Positions 1 through 9,371 of a stretch of 64,000 bases of DNA are shown one piece after another. Made by a program: the position numbers and the translations under genes. This stretch comes from Paraburkholderia caballeronis (lineage in GTDB: Bacteria; Pseudomonadota; Gammaproteobacteria; Burkholderiales; Burkholderiaceae). The notes beneath the pieces are model-generated. The model did not search any database. It saw nothing but the letters and a program-made list of their open reading frames with translations, and was not told where the DNA came from. The stretch is from assembly GCF_900104845.1 (NCBI RefSeq), contig NZ_FNSR01000002.1, positions 1,178,001 to 1,242,000 of the forward strand, read 5' to 3'. The number at the start of each line of letters is the position of its first letter. Position 1 is the first letter of the stretch.

Positions 1-746
1 AACTGGCCGCCGCGTTCGTGCGCGAAACCTTCGTGGCCGGCGGCGAGGCGTGCCGGCCGCTCGTCGCGCGCAACGGCGTCGGCAGCGCGTTCGTCGATCC
101 GGCGCTGCGGATGCTGCAGCACGGCGGCGCGGCGATCCGGCTCAACGCGCCGCTGAAGTCCATCGCGTTCGACGGCGCGTCGTCGCGCGTGGCCGCGCTG
201 CATTTCGACGACGGCCCGGTCGCGCTCGGCGCCAACGAGGCGGTCGTGCTCGCGGTGCCGCCGGACGCGGCGCGCGCGCTGGTGCCGGACGTAGAGACGC
301 CGCGCCGCGCGAGCGCGATCGTCAACGTGCATTTCGCGGCCGAACCGCCGACCGGTCTCGGGCCGCTGACGATGCTCGTGAACGGCACCGCCGGCCGCCT
401 GTTCGGCCTGGACGGGCGGCTGTCGGCGACGATCGGCGGCGCGGACGCGCTCGCGGACCTGCCGCCCGACGAACTGGCGCGGCGCGTGTGGGCCGACGTC
501 GCCGGCGCCACGTCGCTGCCGGCCGACCCGATGCCGACGTGGCAGGTCGCGACCGAACGGCAGGCGACCTTCGCCGCGCTGCCCGACGAGGAACTGCGCC
601 GGCCCGCAACCCGCACGCGCTGGAACAATCTGATGCTCGCAGGCGACTGGACGGCTACCGGTCTGCCGGCGACGATCGAGGGTGCGATCCGCTCCGGCCG
701 CAAGGCCGCGGATCGGCTCCTCACCGTACCACTGGAACGCCGATGA
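1..746 (+). CDS. hpnE: Hydroxysqualene dehydroxylase HpnE, C-terminal part (cut by window edge)
   Basis: The reading frame is open from the first bases, so only the last ~247 residues are present. HpnE is an FAD-dependent, amine-oxidase-like enzyme that reduces hydroxysqualene to squalene. The visible part has the typical C-terminal end: a hydrophobic core, then LMLAGDWTATGLPATIEGA, the FAD-contacting GDW and an IEGAIRSG-type helix as in phytoene desaturase relatives. Its stop overlaps the shc start by four bases (ATGA), so the two are translationally coupled. The assignment rests on this motif plus the adjoining squalene-hopene cyclase. HpnD would be expected further left. Confidence 0.85.
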   Translation, partial: LAAAFVRETFVAGGEACRPLVARNGVGSAFVDPALRMLQHGGAAIRLNAPLKSIAFDGASSRVAALHFDDGPVALGANEAVVLAVPPDAARALVPDVETPRRASAIVNVHFAAEPPTGLGPLTMLVNGTAGRLFGLDGRLSATIGGADALADLPPDELARRVWADVAGATSLPADPMPTWQVATERQATFAALPDEELRRPATRTRWNNLMLAGDWTATGLPATIEGAIRSGRKAADRLLTVPLERR

Positions 747-2812
747 ACGATTTATCCCACCCCCTGTCGTCCGACGCGTCTGAACGCGCGACGGACCTGA
801 TCGAAGGAGTCGCCGCCGCGGATATCGCGCCGATCGTTGTCGAAGCCGATGCACCGGCTGCACTGGCCGCGCCGACCGCGCCCGCCGATCCGCTCGAAGC
901 GTCGGTTGCGCGCGCGACCGACGCGCTGCTCGCCGCGCAGAAGCCGGACGGCCACTGGGTGTACGAACTGGAAGCCGACGCGACGATTCCGGCCGAATAC
1001 GTGCTGCTCGTCCACTACCTCGGCGAGACCGCGAACCTCGAACTGGAGCGCAAGATCGCGCGCTACCTGCGGCGCATCCAGCTGCCGGACGGCGGCTGGC
1101 CGCTGTTTACCGACGGCGCGATGGACGTCAGCGCGAGCGTGAAGGCGTATTTCGCGCTGAAGATGATTGGCGACGCCGACGACGCGGCGCACATGGTCCG
1201 CGCGCGCAGCGCGATTCTCGCGGCGGGCGGCGCGGAAGCGTCGAACGTGTTCACGCGGATCCTGCTCGCGCTGTTCGGCGTCGTGTCGTGGTACGCGGTG
1301 CCGATGATGCCGGTCGAGATCACGCTGCTGCCGAAGTGGTTTCCGTTCCACCTGTCGAAGGTGTCGTACTGGGCGCGCACGGTGATCGTGCCGCTGCTGG
1401 TGCTGAACGCGAAGCGGCCGGTCGCGCGCAATCCGCGCGGCGTGCGCATCGACGAGCTGTTCCGCTGCGCGCCTGTGACGGTCGGGCTGTCGCCGCGCGC
1501 GCCGCACCAGAGCAAGGGCTGGTTCTCATTCTTCCGCGCGGTGGACGGCGTGCTGCGCGTCACCGACCCGCTGTTCCCGACCTACCTGCGCCAGCGCGCG
1601 ATCGACGCGGCGGTCGCGTTCGTCGACGAGCGGCTGAACGGAGAAGACGGCCTCGGCGCGATTTTCCCGGCGATGGCGAACGCGGTGATGATGTACGACG
1701 TGCTCGGCTACCCGGCCGACCACCCGCATCGCGCGATCGCGCGCCAGTCGGTCGAGAAGCTGCTGGTCGTCCACGACGACGAAGCGTACTGCCAGCCGTG
1801 CCTGTCGCCGGTGTGGGATACGTCGCTCGCCGCGCACGCGCTGCTCGAAACCGGCGATCCGCGCGCCGAGGCGGCCGTGCGGCGCGGTCTCGACTGGCTG
1901 CGCCCGCTGCAGATCCTCGACGTGCGCGGCGACTGGATCTCGCGCCGGCCGGACGTGCGGCCCGGCGGCTGGGCGTTCCAGTACGCGAACCCGCACTATC
2001 CGGACGTCGACGACACGGCGGTCGTCGCGATGGCGATGCAGCGCGTGGACACGCTGGACAAGTCGTCCGCCTACGAAGAATCGATCGCGCGCGCGCGCGA
2101 ATGGGTCGTCGGGATGCAGAGCAGCGACGGCGGCTGGGGCGCGTTCGAGCCGGAAAACACCCAGTACTACCTGAACAACATCCCGTTCTCCGACCACGGC
2201 GCGCTGCTCGATCCGCCGACCGCCGACGTGTCGGGCCGCTGCCTGTCGATGCTCGCGCAGATCGGCGAACTGCCGGCCGCGAGCGAGCCGGCCCGCCGCG
2301 CGTACGACTATCTGCTGAAGGAGCAGGAAGCGGACGGCAGCTGGTACGGCCGCTGGGGGATGAACTACATCTACGGCACGTGGACCGCGCTGTGCGCGCT
2401 GAACGCGGGCGGCCTGCCGCACGACGATCCGCGGATGAAGCGCGCGGTGCAGTGGCTCGTCGCGATCCAGAACGAGGACGGCGGCTGGGGCGAGGACGGC
2501 ACGAGCTACAAGCTCGACTATCGCGGTTATGAGCCGGCGGCGAGCACCGCATCGCAGACCGCATGGGCGCTGCTTGGGCTGATGGCGGCGGGCGCGGTCA
2601 ACCATCCGGCGGTCGCGCGCGGCATCGCGTGGCTGCAGGCGACGCAGCGCGACCATGGCCTGTGGGACGAGGAGCGTTTCACCGCGACGGGCTTCCCGCG
2701 CGTGTTCTATCTGCGCTACCACGGGTATCGCAAGTTCTTCCCGCTGTGGGCGCTCGCCCGCTACCGCAATCTGAAGCGCGACGGCTCGACTCGCGTGACG
2801 GTCGGGATGTGA
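743..2812 (+). CDS. shc: Squalene-hopene cyclase
   Basis: This 689-residue protein cyclises squalene to hopene/diplopterol at the inner membrane. The catalytic DVDDTA motif (DxDDTA class) lies at residues 421-426. Several QW-type repeats are visible (KPDGHWVYELE, LPDGGWPLF, SSDGGWGAFEP, EADGSWYGRWG, NEDGGWGEDG). The length is normal for bacterial SHC with a short extra N-terminal region of about 45 residues rich in Ala. The start is fixed by the ATGA overlap with hpnE, and the end overlaps the GTG of hpnG, giving a tight hpnE-shc-hpnG operon. Confidence 0.96.
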   Translation: MNDLSHPLSSDASERATDLIEGVAAADIAPIVVEADAPAALAAPTAPADPLEASVARATDALLAAQKPDGHWVYELEADATIPAEYVLLVHYLGETANLELERKIARYLRRIQLPDGGWPLFTDGAMDVSASVKAYFALKMIGDADDAAHMVRARSAILAAGGAEASNVFTRILLALFGVVSWYAVPMMPVEITLLPKWFPFHLSKVSYWARTVIVPLLVLNAKRPVARNPRGVRIDELFRCAPVTVGLSPRAPHQSKGWFSFFRAVDGVLRVTDPLFPTYLRQRAIDAAVAFVDERLNGEDGLGAIFPAMANAVMMYDVLGYPADHPHRAIARQSVEKLLVVHDDEAYCQPCLSPVWDTSLAAHALLETGDPRAEAAVRRGLDWLRPLQILDVRGDWISRRPDVRPGGWAFQYANPHYPDVDDTAVVAMAMQRVDTLDKSSAYEESIARAREWVVGMQSSDGGWGAFEPENTQYYLNNIPFSDHGALLDPPTADVSGRCLSMLAQIGELPAASEPARRAYDYLLKEQEADGSWYGRWGMNYIYGTWTALCALNAGGLPHDDPRMKRAVQWLVAIQNEDGGWGEDGTSYKLDYRGYEPAASTASQTAWALLGLMAAGAVNHPAVARGIAWLQATQRDHGLWDEERFTATGFPRVFYLRYHGYRKFFPLWALARYRNLKRDGSTRVTVGM

Positions 2813-3525
2813 CGGTGGATAGTTTCCCCATGCGCCCGGAGCGTCGGGCGCGGCCGGTGGTCGTGGTCGCCGGAATGGCGTTCGAGGCGAAGATCGCGCG
2901 CGGCGAAGGCGTCGAGACGGTGTTCGCCGCGCGCGCCGACCTGCTCGAACGCGCGCTGACGGCCGCGCTCGCGCGCGGCGCGTCGGGGGTGATCAGCTTC
3001 GGCACCGCGGGCGGCCTCGCGCCGGACCTGCCGCCCGGCACGCTGGTGATTGCCGATGCGATCGACGGGCCGTTCGGCCGCGTCGCGACCGATTCCGCGT
3101 GGACCGGGCGTCTGGCCGGCGCGCTGGGCGCGTCGCCGCTCGCCGCGAAGATGCGGCGCGGCGTCGAGGCGACCGTCGCCGCCCCGGTGACCGGCGCGGC
3201 CGCGAAGGACGCGTTGTTCCGCTCGACCGGCGGCGCGCTCGCGGTGGATATGGAATCGCACGTCGCGGCGGCCGCCGCCGCCGCGCACGGCGTGCCGTTC
3301 GCGGTGTGTCGCGCGATCGTCGATCCGGCGTGGCGCAGCTTGCCGTCCGCCGCGACCGCCGGGTTGCGCGACGACGGCCGGACCGCGATCCTGCCGGTGC
3401 TGCGCGAACTCGCGTGCCAACCGGCGCAGCTCGGCGCGCTATTGCAGGTGGCCGCCGACGCGCGCGCGGCGCGCGCGACGCTCATCGAAGCGCGCCGCGT
3501 GCTGGGCCGCGCGGGCGTTCTGTAG
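2809..3525 (+). CDS. hpnG: Hopanoid-associated phosphorylase HpnG
   Basis: This is a nucleoside-phosphorylase-family protein of ~238 residues. In hopanoid synthesis HpnG removes adenine from adenosylhopane to give a phosphorylated ribosylhopane. Visible family features are a Gly-rich FGTAGGLAPDLPPGTLV stretch and the AVDMESHVAA motif, which carries the Met-Glu pair that binds the ribose in the PNP/UDP family. The chosen GTG at 2809 overlaps the shc stop. A GTG at 2815 or ATG at 2830 are alternatives, and none has a strong Shine-Dalgarno sequence, which fits coupling to shc. Confidence 0.88.
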   Translation: MTVDSFPMRPERRARPVVVVAGMAFEAKIARGEGVETVFAARADLLERALTAALARGASGVISFGTAGGLAPDLPPGTLVIADAIDGPFGRVATDSAWTGRLAGALGASPLAAKMRRGVEATVAAPVTGAAAKDALFRSTGGALAVDMESHVAAAAAAAHGVPFAVCRAIVDPAWRSLPSAATAGLRDDGRTAILPVLRELACQPAQLGALLQVAADARAARATLIEARRVLGRAGVL

Positions 3526-3560
3526 CCGCAACATACCGTGCCGCTAGTGCATTTTTGCCT

Positions 3561-3622
3561 CTCTTGCTTTGATCGGGGTTAACCCTATATCCGTATGGTA
3601 TGATTTTAGGTGTTAACCTTGG
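3561..3622 (+). promoter_or_regulatory. Possible promoter/operator for the thioesterase gene
   Basis: This A+T-rich island in a G+C-rich gap contains a TATGAT -10-like hexamer at 3599-3604. Two GTTAACC-type elements sit at 3577-3584 and 3612-3618, the first forming the palindrome GGTTAACC. No well-spaced -35 hexamer is clear. Tentative. Confidence 0.3.
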
Positions 3623-3659
3623 TTTCGACTGAGGCCGGGGTGGAATCACTTCAGAACGG

Positions 3660-4115
3660 ATGCCAGAGATGAACTTTCACACGCGGAAATGGGTGAAGCC
3701 CGAAGACCTGAATCCTAACGGCACGCTGTTCGGCGGCAGCCTGCTGCGCTGGATCGACGAAGAAGCGGCGATCTACGCGATCTGCCAGCTGGACAACCAG
3801 CGCGTCGTGACGAAGTTCATGTCGGAAATCAATTTCGTCAGTTCGGCGCGCCAGGGCGACATCATCGAACTCGGGATGACGGCGACGCACTTCGGCCGCA
3901 CGTCGATCACGCTGCGCTGCGAAGTGCGCAACAAGATCACGCGCAAGAAGATCCTGACCGTCGAGCGGATGGTGTTCGTGAACCTCGACGAAGCGGGCAA
4001 CCCGGCGCCGCACGGCCGCGAACAGATCCGCTATGCGGACGAGGCGTACGAGCGTTATCGGCAGACCGTCACCGGCGTCGCGGAACCGGCCGCCGAGCGC
4101 GAAGCGGCCCACTGA
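3660..4115 (+). CDS. Acyl-CoA thioesterase, hotdog fold (YciA/BACH type)
   Basis: This 151-residue hotdog protein hydrolyses acyl-CoA thioesters. The N-terminal LNPNGTLFGGSLLRWID carries the characteristic Asn plus GG turn and the helix with Asp seen in the YciA/BACH group, followed by the long hotdog strands (NFVSSARQGDIIELG, SITLRCEVRNK). It stands alone, between hpnG and a strong bidirectional terminator. The ATG at 3660 gives MPEMNFH; an internal ATG at 3669 is equally possible. Its substrate cannot be read from the sequence. Confidence 0.88.
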   Translation: MPEMNFHTRKWVKPEDLNPNGTLFGGSLLRWIDEEAAIYAICQLDNQRVVTKFMSEINFVSSARQGDIIELGMTATHFGRTSITLRCEVRNKITRKKILTVERMVFVNLDEAGNPAPHGREQIRYADEAYERYRQTVTGVAEPAAEREAAH

Positions 4116-4147
4116 CGTTTGACGTCGCGCTGGCGCGACGGCGAATC

Positions 4148-4188
4148 AAAAAACCCCGGCAGGCGGATATCGCCTGCCGGGGTTTTTT
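4148..4188. terminator. Bidirectional rho-independent terminator
   Basis: A perfect 18-bp stem (arms 4148-4165 and 4171-4188, loop GATAT) starts with six A and ends with six T. It can terminate both the thioesterase transcript and the convergent mlaA transcript. Confidence 0.93.
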
Positions 4189-4227
4189 ACGCGCCGGGGC
4201 GGTCGGGTTGCCGCCCGTTGCGCGAGG

Positions 4228-5280
4228 TCAGGGCGCAGTGGTCGGCGCGGACGCGGGAGCCGGCGCTTGCGCCGCGCCGCTGCCCGACGATTGCGCCGGC
4301 GCCTTGGCCGCCGGGGCCGAAGCCGCCGACGGCGCGGACGCTGCGCCAGGCGCCGCTGGCTCGGAAGCGCCCGCAGGCGCCGCCGCCGGTTCCGACGCAG
4401 GCGCGGCGGAGCCCCCGGCCGGCACAGCGCCGGCTGTCCCCGCCGCGGCGGCCGCACCCGCACCGGCTTCCGCCCCGGCCGCGCCGCCGGCCGCATTTGC
4501 GCCGTTCGCGCCGCTCGTACCATTCGCCGCGCCGTCCGTCCCGCTGTCGCCTCCGTCGCCCGGATCGCCGTAATCGGGCAGCGGCGTCGAAGCGCCCGAC
4601 CCGCCGCGCAACAGCGCCTCGCGCTGCTGCCGGTACGCGTCGCGCACGAACGAATATTTGTCGAGCGCCGCCTGTTGCAGCAGGTCCGTCGCGCCGAGCA
4701 TGTCCGCACGCGCGCTGACGAACTGCGTCACGTACAGCGGATTGCGCACCGGCGGGTCGATGTAGTTCAGTACGTTGAACTTCACGTCCACGCCCATGCC
4801 GATCCCGTCGCGCACCGAACTCGGGCCGAACAGCGGCAGCACGAGGTACGGCCCGGCCGGAATTCCGTAGCGCCCGAGCGTCAGCCCGAAGTCCTCGTGG
4901 TGCTTCGGCAGCCCGGCCTCGGTCGCGAAGTCGAGCAGGCCGCCGAGGCCGAACGTCGTGTTCATCACGATCCGCATCAGGCTCTCGGCGGCTTCGGTGG
5001 CCTTCAGTTGCAGCACGCTGTTCGCGAAGTTGCTGACGTCGCCGAGGTTCGAGAAGAAGTTCGTGATCGCCTGGCGCAGCGGCTCCGGCGTGACTTTCTG
5101 GTAGCCCTTCGCGACCGGCTGCGCGATCGTGCGGTCCACCGTGTCGTTGACCTTGAAGATCACGCGGTTCATCGGTTCCAGCGGGTCGCCCGGCTTGCGG
5201 TCGGGACCCGTCGCGCAACCGGCCGTCAACAGGGTCAGGCAGGCTGCCGCGGTGGCCATCGCGGCCTTATGGTTCTTCAT
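4228..5280 (-). CDS. MlaA/VacJ-family outer-membrane lipoprotein with an Ala/Gly/Pro-rich tail
   Basis: This 350-residue lipoprotein has a signal sequence ending in the lipobox LTAGC (lipidated Cys about residue 22). The mature part begins [15 protein letters not shown], the hallmark of MlaA/VacJ. The core also has the RFGIPAG-type [21 protein letters not shown] segment and a DPPVRNP motif. MlaA proteins remove mislocalised phospholipid from the outer leaflet of the outer membrane. Residues from about 235 to the end are low-complexity Ala/Gly/Pro/Ser, far beyond the usual family length. The start overlaps the hpnN stop (ATGA), so the pair is co-translated, linking it to hopanoid transport. 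Confidence 0.92.
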   Translation of the reverse strand: MKNHKAAMATAAACLTLLTAGCATGPDRKPGDPLEPMNRVIFKVNDTVDRTIAQPVAKGYQKVTPEPLRQAITNFFSNLGDVSNFANSVLQLKATEAAESLMRIVMNTTFGLGGLLDFATEAGLPKHHEDFGLTLGRYGIPAGPYLVLPLFGPSSVRDGIGMGVDVKFNVLNYIDPPVRNPLYVTQFVSARADMLGATDLLQQAALDKYSFVRDAYRQQREALLRGGSGASTPLPDYGDPGDGGDSGTDGAANGTSGANGANAAGGAAGAEAGAGAAAAAGTAGAVPAGGSAAPASEPAAAPAGASEPAAPGAASAPSAASAPAAKAPAQSSGSGAAQAPAPASAPTTAP

Positions 5281-7904
5281 TGGTCGATCCCTTGCGTTTG
5301 CGGGCGCGCGCGTTTCGCGCGCGGCGTGCCCATCAGCACCGGCTGGAACACCACGGCGCCGATCAGTGTGCAGAGCAGTGACAGCGCGAGCAGCTTGCCC
5401 ATGCTCGACGTGCCCGGATGGTGCGACAGCCACAGGCTGCCGAACGCCGTCGCCGTCGTCGCGGCGCTGAACAGCACCGCGTGCGTGAGGCTCGAATGCA
5501 GCAGGCCGGTCTGGCCCGAGCGCCATGCCATCACGAAATAAATCTTGAACGCGACGCCGACGCCGAGCATCAGCGGCAGCGCGATGATGTTCGCGAAGTT
5601 CAGCTGGATGCCCAGCACGACCGTCAGTTCCAGCGTCACCAGCGCGGACACCAGCAGCGGAATCAGCGTGCGCAGCACGTCGCCGAAGTGGCGCAGCGTG
5701 ATCCACAGCAGCACGGTGATCAGCAGCACCGCCCAGACGGCCGCCTGCAGGAACGCCTTGATGATCGTATCCGCCGAATGCAGGATCGAGATCGGCCCGC
5801 CGATCGCGCCCGGCTCCGCCGCCTTCACCGCGTGCGCGAAGCGCGCGAGCAGCGTGTCGTCGCCCGGATCCACGCCCGGCGGCACGCGCGGCGAGATATC
5901 GACGAGCGCCTTGCCGTCCGGCGCGACCCAGTCGCGGACCATCGCCGGCGGCAGCGTCTCGCGGGTGATCCCGGCCGGCTGCAACAGCCGCTCCAGCTGG
6001 CCCAGCGCGAGCCGCAGCGTCGTGCCGAACGCCTGCTCCGCGCGGTCGCGGGTCGCCGCGTCCGCGTTCGCGAGCTTCGTCAGCGATGCCGACAGATGCT
6101 TCGCTTCAGCCGCGCCCGGCCCCGGATGATCGTCGGCCGCGAGCGACAACTGGCTCGCCGCGCGCTTCAACGTGGCGACGCGCACCTCGTCGGTCGCCGC
6201 CGGCGCCGGCTGCTGTTGCAGCACCGGCAGCAATTGCTGCGCCGCGCTCGCGATCAGCATCATCTTCTGCTGCTGGTCGGCGGGGATCAGCGTCGAGAGC
6301 GTCGTCGTGCGGCCGACCTCGGGCAGCTTCGCGAGGCGCGCGGCGATCCGGTCCGCCTCTTCGAGCGATGGCGCGAGCACGCTGACGTCGTTGATCGAGA
6401 TGACCGGCGAGTTCTTCAGCGCGATCAACGTCGCCATCGACTCGGTATGCGGGTCTTTCAGATGCAGCGGATTGAAGTCGAAGCGCAGGTGCAGCAGCAG
6501 CGGCGACGCGCCGATCACGACGATCAGCGTGCCGATCAGCACCGGCTTGCGGTGCGTCGCGAGATACGCGTCGACCGGCGCGAGGAACGCGAAGCCCGGC
6601 GCGGCCGGCTCGCCGCGCGGCTTGAACACGCTGATCAGCGCCGGCAGCAGCGTCATGTTCGCGAAGTACGCGACGAACATCCCGACGCCGGCGATCTTGC
6701 CGAGTTCGGACACGCCGCGGTACGCGGTCGGCAGGAACGAAAAGAAGCTTTCGGCGACGGCGACGGCGGCGAGCGTCAGCGGCACCCCGATCAGCCGCGC
6801 CGTTTTCAGCAGCGCGGCGTCGAGCCGGTCGTCCTGGTGCCGCTCCTCGCGATACTTGACGCCGAACTGCACGCCGAAATCGACGCCGAGCCCGACGAAC
6901 AGCACCATGAACGCGACCGACAGCATGTTCAGCGCGCCGACCATCATCAGGCCGAGCGCGGACGTGATCACGAGGCCGACGACGAGCGTGATCAGTACCG
7001 CGCCGATCAGCTTGCCGGAGCGCAGCGCGAGCCACAGGATCACGAGCACGACGAGCACCGTCAGCGCGCCGTTCAGCGCGGCGCCGTCTTCGACGGACGC
7101 GAATTCCTCGTCCGCAAGCGGCTGCTCGCCGGTCAGGCGCACGCGCGCGCCGAACTCGCGATCGAGATGCAGCGACGCCGCCGTCGCGCGGATCGCGGCG
7201 CTCGCGTTCGCGCCGGCGCGCAGCGCGCCGTAGTTGACGACCGGCTGCACGGTGACGAACGAGAACGCCGGATGGGTCGCGACGTCCTTGTCGACCAGCG
7301 CGCGCCACGAGAACGCGGCCGGCTGGCCGGCGAGCACGCGGTCCACGACGTCCGCCGACGAGCCGAGCAGATGCGCCATGTCCGGCAGCTTCACCTGGCC
7401 GATCTGCAGCGGCAGCAGCAGCGTCGTCGTCAGCGTGCCGGCGAGGCCGGTCAGGCTCGGGTCTTTCGCGAGCTGGTTCACGAGCGGGCGCGCCTGCACC
7501 AGCTGGCCGGTCGTCGACAGCACGGTCGCGACCGGCGGGAACAGCAGCCCGTTATGCTCGAAGAACGGCCCGCCGGCCGGCTGCGAGACCGCGCCGAACT
7601 CGCTCGAATCCTGCTTCAGCGCGTCCGCGAGCCGGTTCGCGGCGGCGTCCGCCAGTTCCGGCGCATCGGCTTCGACGACGACGAGCAGCGACTGGCCGCG
7701 CTGCGGGAACGCGTCGTCGATCGCCGTGCTGAGCGCGGACCACCGGGCGTCGTTCTCGACCAGTCCGCTCACGTCCGTGTTGATCTTGAAATGTTTCGCG
7801 ACGTACAGGCCGCTCAGCGCGGCGAGCACGAGGGCGAGTGCGATGACCCACGCCGCGCGGCGCACCGACCAGGCGACGAGGTGAACGATGAATGGCTTCA
7901 GCAT
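5277..7904 (-). CDS. hpnN: Hopanoid transporter HpnN (RND/MMPL family)
   Basis: This 875-residue inner-membrane protein has the MMPL/RND architecture. An N-terminal membrane helix is followed by a large periplasmic domain, a block of about five helices ([19 protein letters not shown] onward, with [19 protein letters not shown] in the middle), a second periplasmic domain and a second helix block near the C terminus. HpnN moves hopanoids to the outer membrane. It ends by overlapping the MlaA-like gene and is divergent from the MlaC-like gene, so three lipid-trafficking genes share one intergenic region. Confidence 0.9.
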   Translation of the reverse strand: MLKPFIVHLVAWSVRRAAWVIALALVLAALSGLYVAKHFKINTDVSGLVENDARWSALSTAIDDAFPQRGQSLLVVVEADAPELADAAANRLADALKQDSSEFGAVSQPAGGPFFEHNGLLFPPVATVLSTTGQLVQARPLVNQLAKDPSLTGLAGTLTTTLLLPLQIGQVKLPDMAHLLGSSADVVDRVLAGQPAAFSWRALVDKDVATHPAFSFVTVQPVVNYGALRAGANASAAIRATAASLHLDREFGARVRLTGEQPLADEEFASVEDGAALNGALTVLVVLVILWLALRSGKLIGAVLITLVVGLVITSALGLMMVGALNMLSVAFMVLFVGLGVDFGVQFGVKYREERHQDDRLDAALLKTARLIGVPLTLAAVAVAESFFSFLPTAYRGVSELGKIAGVGMFVAYFANMTLLPALISVFKPRGEPAAPGFAFLAPVDAYLATHRKPVLIGTLIVVIGASPLLLHLRFDFNPLHLKDPHTESMATLIALKNSPVISINDVSVLAPSLEEADRIAARLAKLPEVGRTTTLSTLIPADQQQKMMLIASAAQQLLPVLQQQPAPAATDEVRVATLKRAASQLSLAADDHPGPGAAEAKHLSASLTKLANADAATRDRAEQAFGTTLRLALGQLERLLQPAGITRETLPPAMVRDWVAPDGKALVDISPRVPPGVDPGDDTLLARFAHAVKAAEPGAIGGPISILHSADTIIKAFLQAAVWAVLLITVLLWITLRHFGDVLRTLIPLLVSALVTLELTVVLGIQLNFANIIALPLMLGVGVAFKIYFVMAWRSGQTGLLHSSLTHAVLFSAATTATAFGSLWLSHHPGTSSMGKLLALSLLCTLIGAVVFQPVLMGTPRAKRARPQTQGIDQ

Positions 7905-7954
7905 ACAGGCGAGGGGGCCCTGTCAAAGACGGCGTTTTTGGCACGAAGCGCACA

Positions 7955-8023
7955 AGTATACCGGCCCCGGGTCCGCGAGCGCGGCTTGCGTACGCGAGGC
8001 CGATCCGGCAAAGCCGGTATACT
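7955..8023. promoter_or_regulatory. Divergent promoter region with mirrored GCCGGTATACT elements
   Basis: The same 11-mer GCCGGTATACT occurs facing outward on both strands. On the minus strand its core is the complement of 7955-7964, and on the plus strand it ends at 8023. Each contains TATACT, a good -10 hexamer, pointing toward hpnN and the MlaC-like gene respectively. No clear -35 boxes were found. Confidence 0.5.
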
Positions 8024-8086
8024 GGCCTGCCGGATCGTTCGGCCTGCCGTCGTTCCGGTGTCGAAACCATCTGCTCCGATCAGCGT

Positions 8087-8692
8087 ATGAAACGTTATTT
8101 GACAGCTTTTCTCGCGGCCGCCTGCGTGTCGGGCGCCGCTTTCGCGCAAAGCTCGCCGGACGCCGTCGTCCGCGCCGCGGTCGAAGGCACCGTGACCGCG
8201 ATGAAGGCCGACCCGCAGGCGCGCGGCGGCGACATGGCGAAAATCACCAGTGTCGTCGAAACGCACTTCGTGCCGTCCACGGACTTCCAGCGCACGACGC
8301 GCATCGCGATCGGCAAGGCGTGGGCGACCGCGACGCCGGAGCAGCAGCAACAGTTGTACCAGCAGTTCCAGCAACTACTGGTGAGAACCTACGCGGCGTC
8401 GCTGTCGCAACTGCGCGACCAGCAGGTGACGTTCAAATTCCTGCCGTCGAACACGGCGGCGAACGCGAAGGACGCGGTCGTGCAGTCCCACGTCATCAGC
8501 AACGGCGGCGACGACGCGATCGACTACCGGCTCACGCGCGCCGCGTCGGGCTGGAAAATCTACGACATCAACATGATGGGCGCGTGGCTGATCCAGGTGT
8601 ATCAGACGCAGTTCGCCGACCAGATCGCGAAGGGCGGCATCGACGGGCTGATCAAGTACCTGATCGACCACAACACGCGCGGCGCCGGCTGA
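8087..8692 (+). CDS. MlaC/Ttg2D-family periplasmic lipid-binding protein (HpnM-like)
   Basis: This 201-residue exported protein has a cleavable signal peptide (MKRYLTAFLAAACVSGAAFA). The mature domain has the MlaC/ABC-toluene-tolerance pattern: helix-rich N part, EQQQQLYQQFQQLLVRTYA, then YRLTRAASGWKIYDINMMG and a C-terminal helix. In hopanoid loci the same family is called HpnM. It likely shuttles lipid between HpnN and the MlaA-like lipoprotein. It starts at the ATG at 8087; the longer open frame upstream is the divergent promoter region. Confidence 0.88.
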   Translation: MKRYLTAFLAAACVSGAAFAQSSPDAVVRAAVEGTVTAMKADPQARGGDMAKITSVVETHFVPSTDFQRTTRIAIGKAWATATPEQQQQLYQQFQQLLVRTYAASLSQLRDQQVTFKFLPSNTAANAKDAVVQSHVISNGGDDAIDYRLTRAASGWKIYDINMMGAWLIQVYQTQFADQIAKGGIDGLIKYLIDHNTRGAG

Positions 8693-8710
8693 ACGCCGCG
8701 CTGTCGTTCG

Positions 8711-8730
8711 AGGGGCGGCCGCGCCGCCCT
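8711..8730. terminator. G+C-rich hairpin between convergent genes
   Basis: The inverted repeat AGGGGCGGC / GCCGCCCT sits just after the MlaC-like gene and reaches the stop of the response-regulator gene. It lacks a T-run, so it is only a weak terminator candidate. Confidence 0.35.
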
Positions 8731-9371
8731 CATCCCTTCCTGCGGTTCTCCACCGCGAACTTGATCAGCTCCGCCTGACCCTCGATGTCGAGCTTGCGCT
8801 TCAGGTTCAGCCGGTGCGTCTCGACCGTGCGCACCGACAGCCCGTTGCGCTGCGCGATCTGCTTGCTCGACAACCCTTCCGCAAGCGCATCGAGGATGTC
8901 GCGCTCGCGCGGCGTCAGGCGCTCGATCGGCGTCTGCATCGCGGACGCCTGGATCATCCGCGCGCCGAGCCCCGCGCTGAAGAATGTCTGCCCCGCGAGC
9001 ACCGCCTCGATCGCGCGGATGATCTCGGTCGCCGGCGAGTCCTTCAGCACGTAGCCGCTCGCACCCGCGCGCACCGCCTGCGTCACGTACTCGACGTTGT
9101 CGTGCATCGACAGCATCAGCACGCGGATCGCCGGAAAGCGTTCGTGGAACACGCCCGCGAGCGCGATGCCGTTCATCCCCTGCATGCCGATGTCCATCAG
9201 CACGAGGTCCGGCTCGATCGATTCCGCGAGCGCGAGCGCCTCGTCCGCGTTGCCCGCCTCGCCGGCGACCTTCAGGCCCGGGACCGCTTCGAGCCGTGCG
9301 CGCAGGCCGTCGCGCACCAGCGGATGATCGTCCACCAGCACGATGCGCGCCGGTTTTGCGAAGTCGTTCAT
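8730..9371 (-). CDS. NarL/LuxR-type response regulator
   Basis: This 213-residue regulator has a receiver domain at residues 1-125 with acidic pair DD at 14-15, phospho-acceptor Asp60 (DLVLMD) and the Lys of YVLKDSP. A LuxR-type helix-turn-helix at about 148-206 (LTPRERDILDALAEGLSSKQ, then NGLSVRTVETH) follows. It begins four bases inside the kinase gene (ATGA overlap). With the kinase it is divergent from the CstA-type transporter gene, which is the obvious target. Confidence 0.93.
   Translation of the reverse strand: MNDFAKPARIVLVDDHPLVRDGLRARLEAVPGLKVAGEAGNADEALALAESIEPDLVLMDIGMQGMNGIALAGVFHERFPAIRVLMLSMHDNVEYVTQAVRAGASGYVLKDSPATEIIRAIEAVLAGQTFFSAGLGARMIQASAMQTPIERLTPRERDILDALAEGLSSKQIAQRNGLSVRTVETHRLNLKRKLDIEGQAELIKFAVENRRKG

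Noticed and set aside
50..742. Long upstream extension of the squalene-hopene cyclase frame
   Set aside because: It overlaps hpnE in another frame and is an Arg-rich shadow; SHC-like sequence starts only after the ATG at 743.
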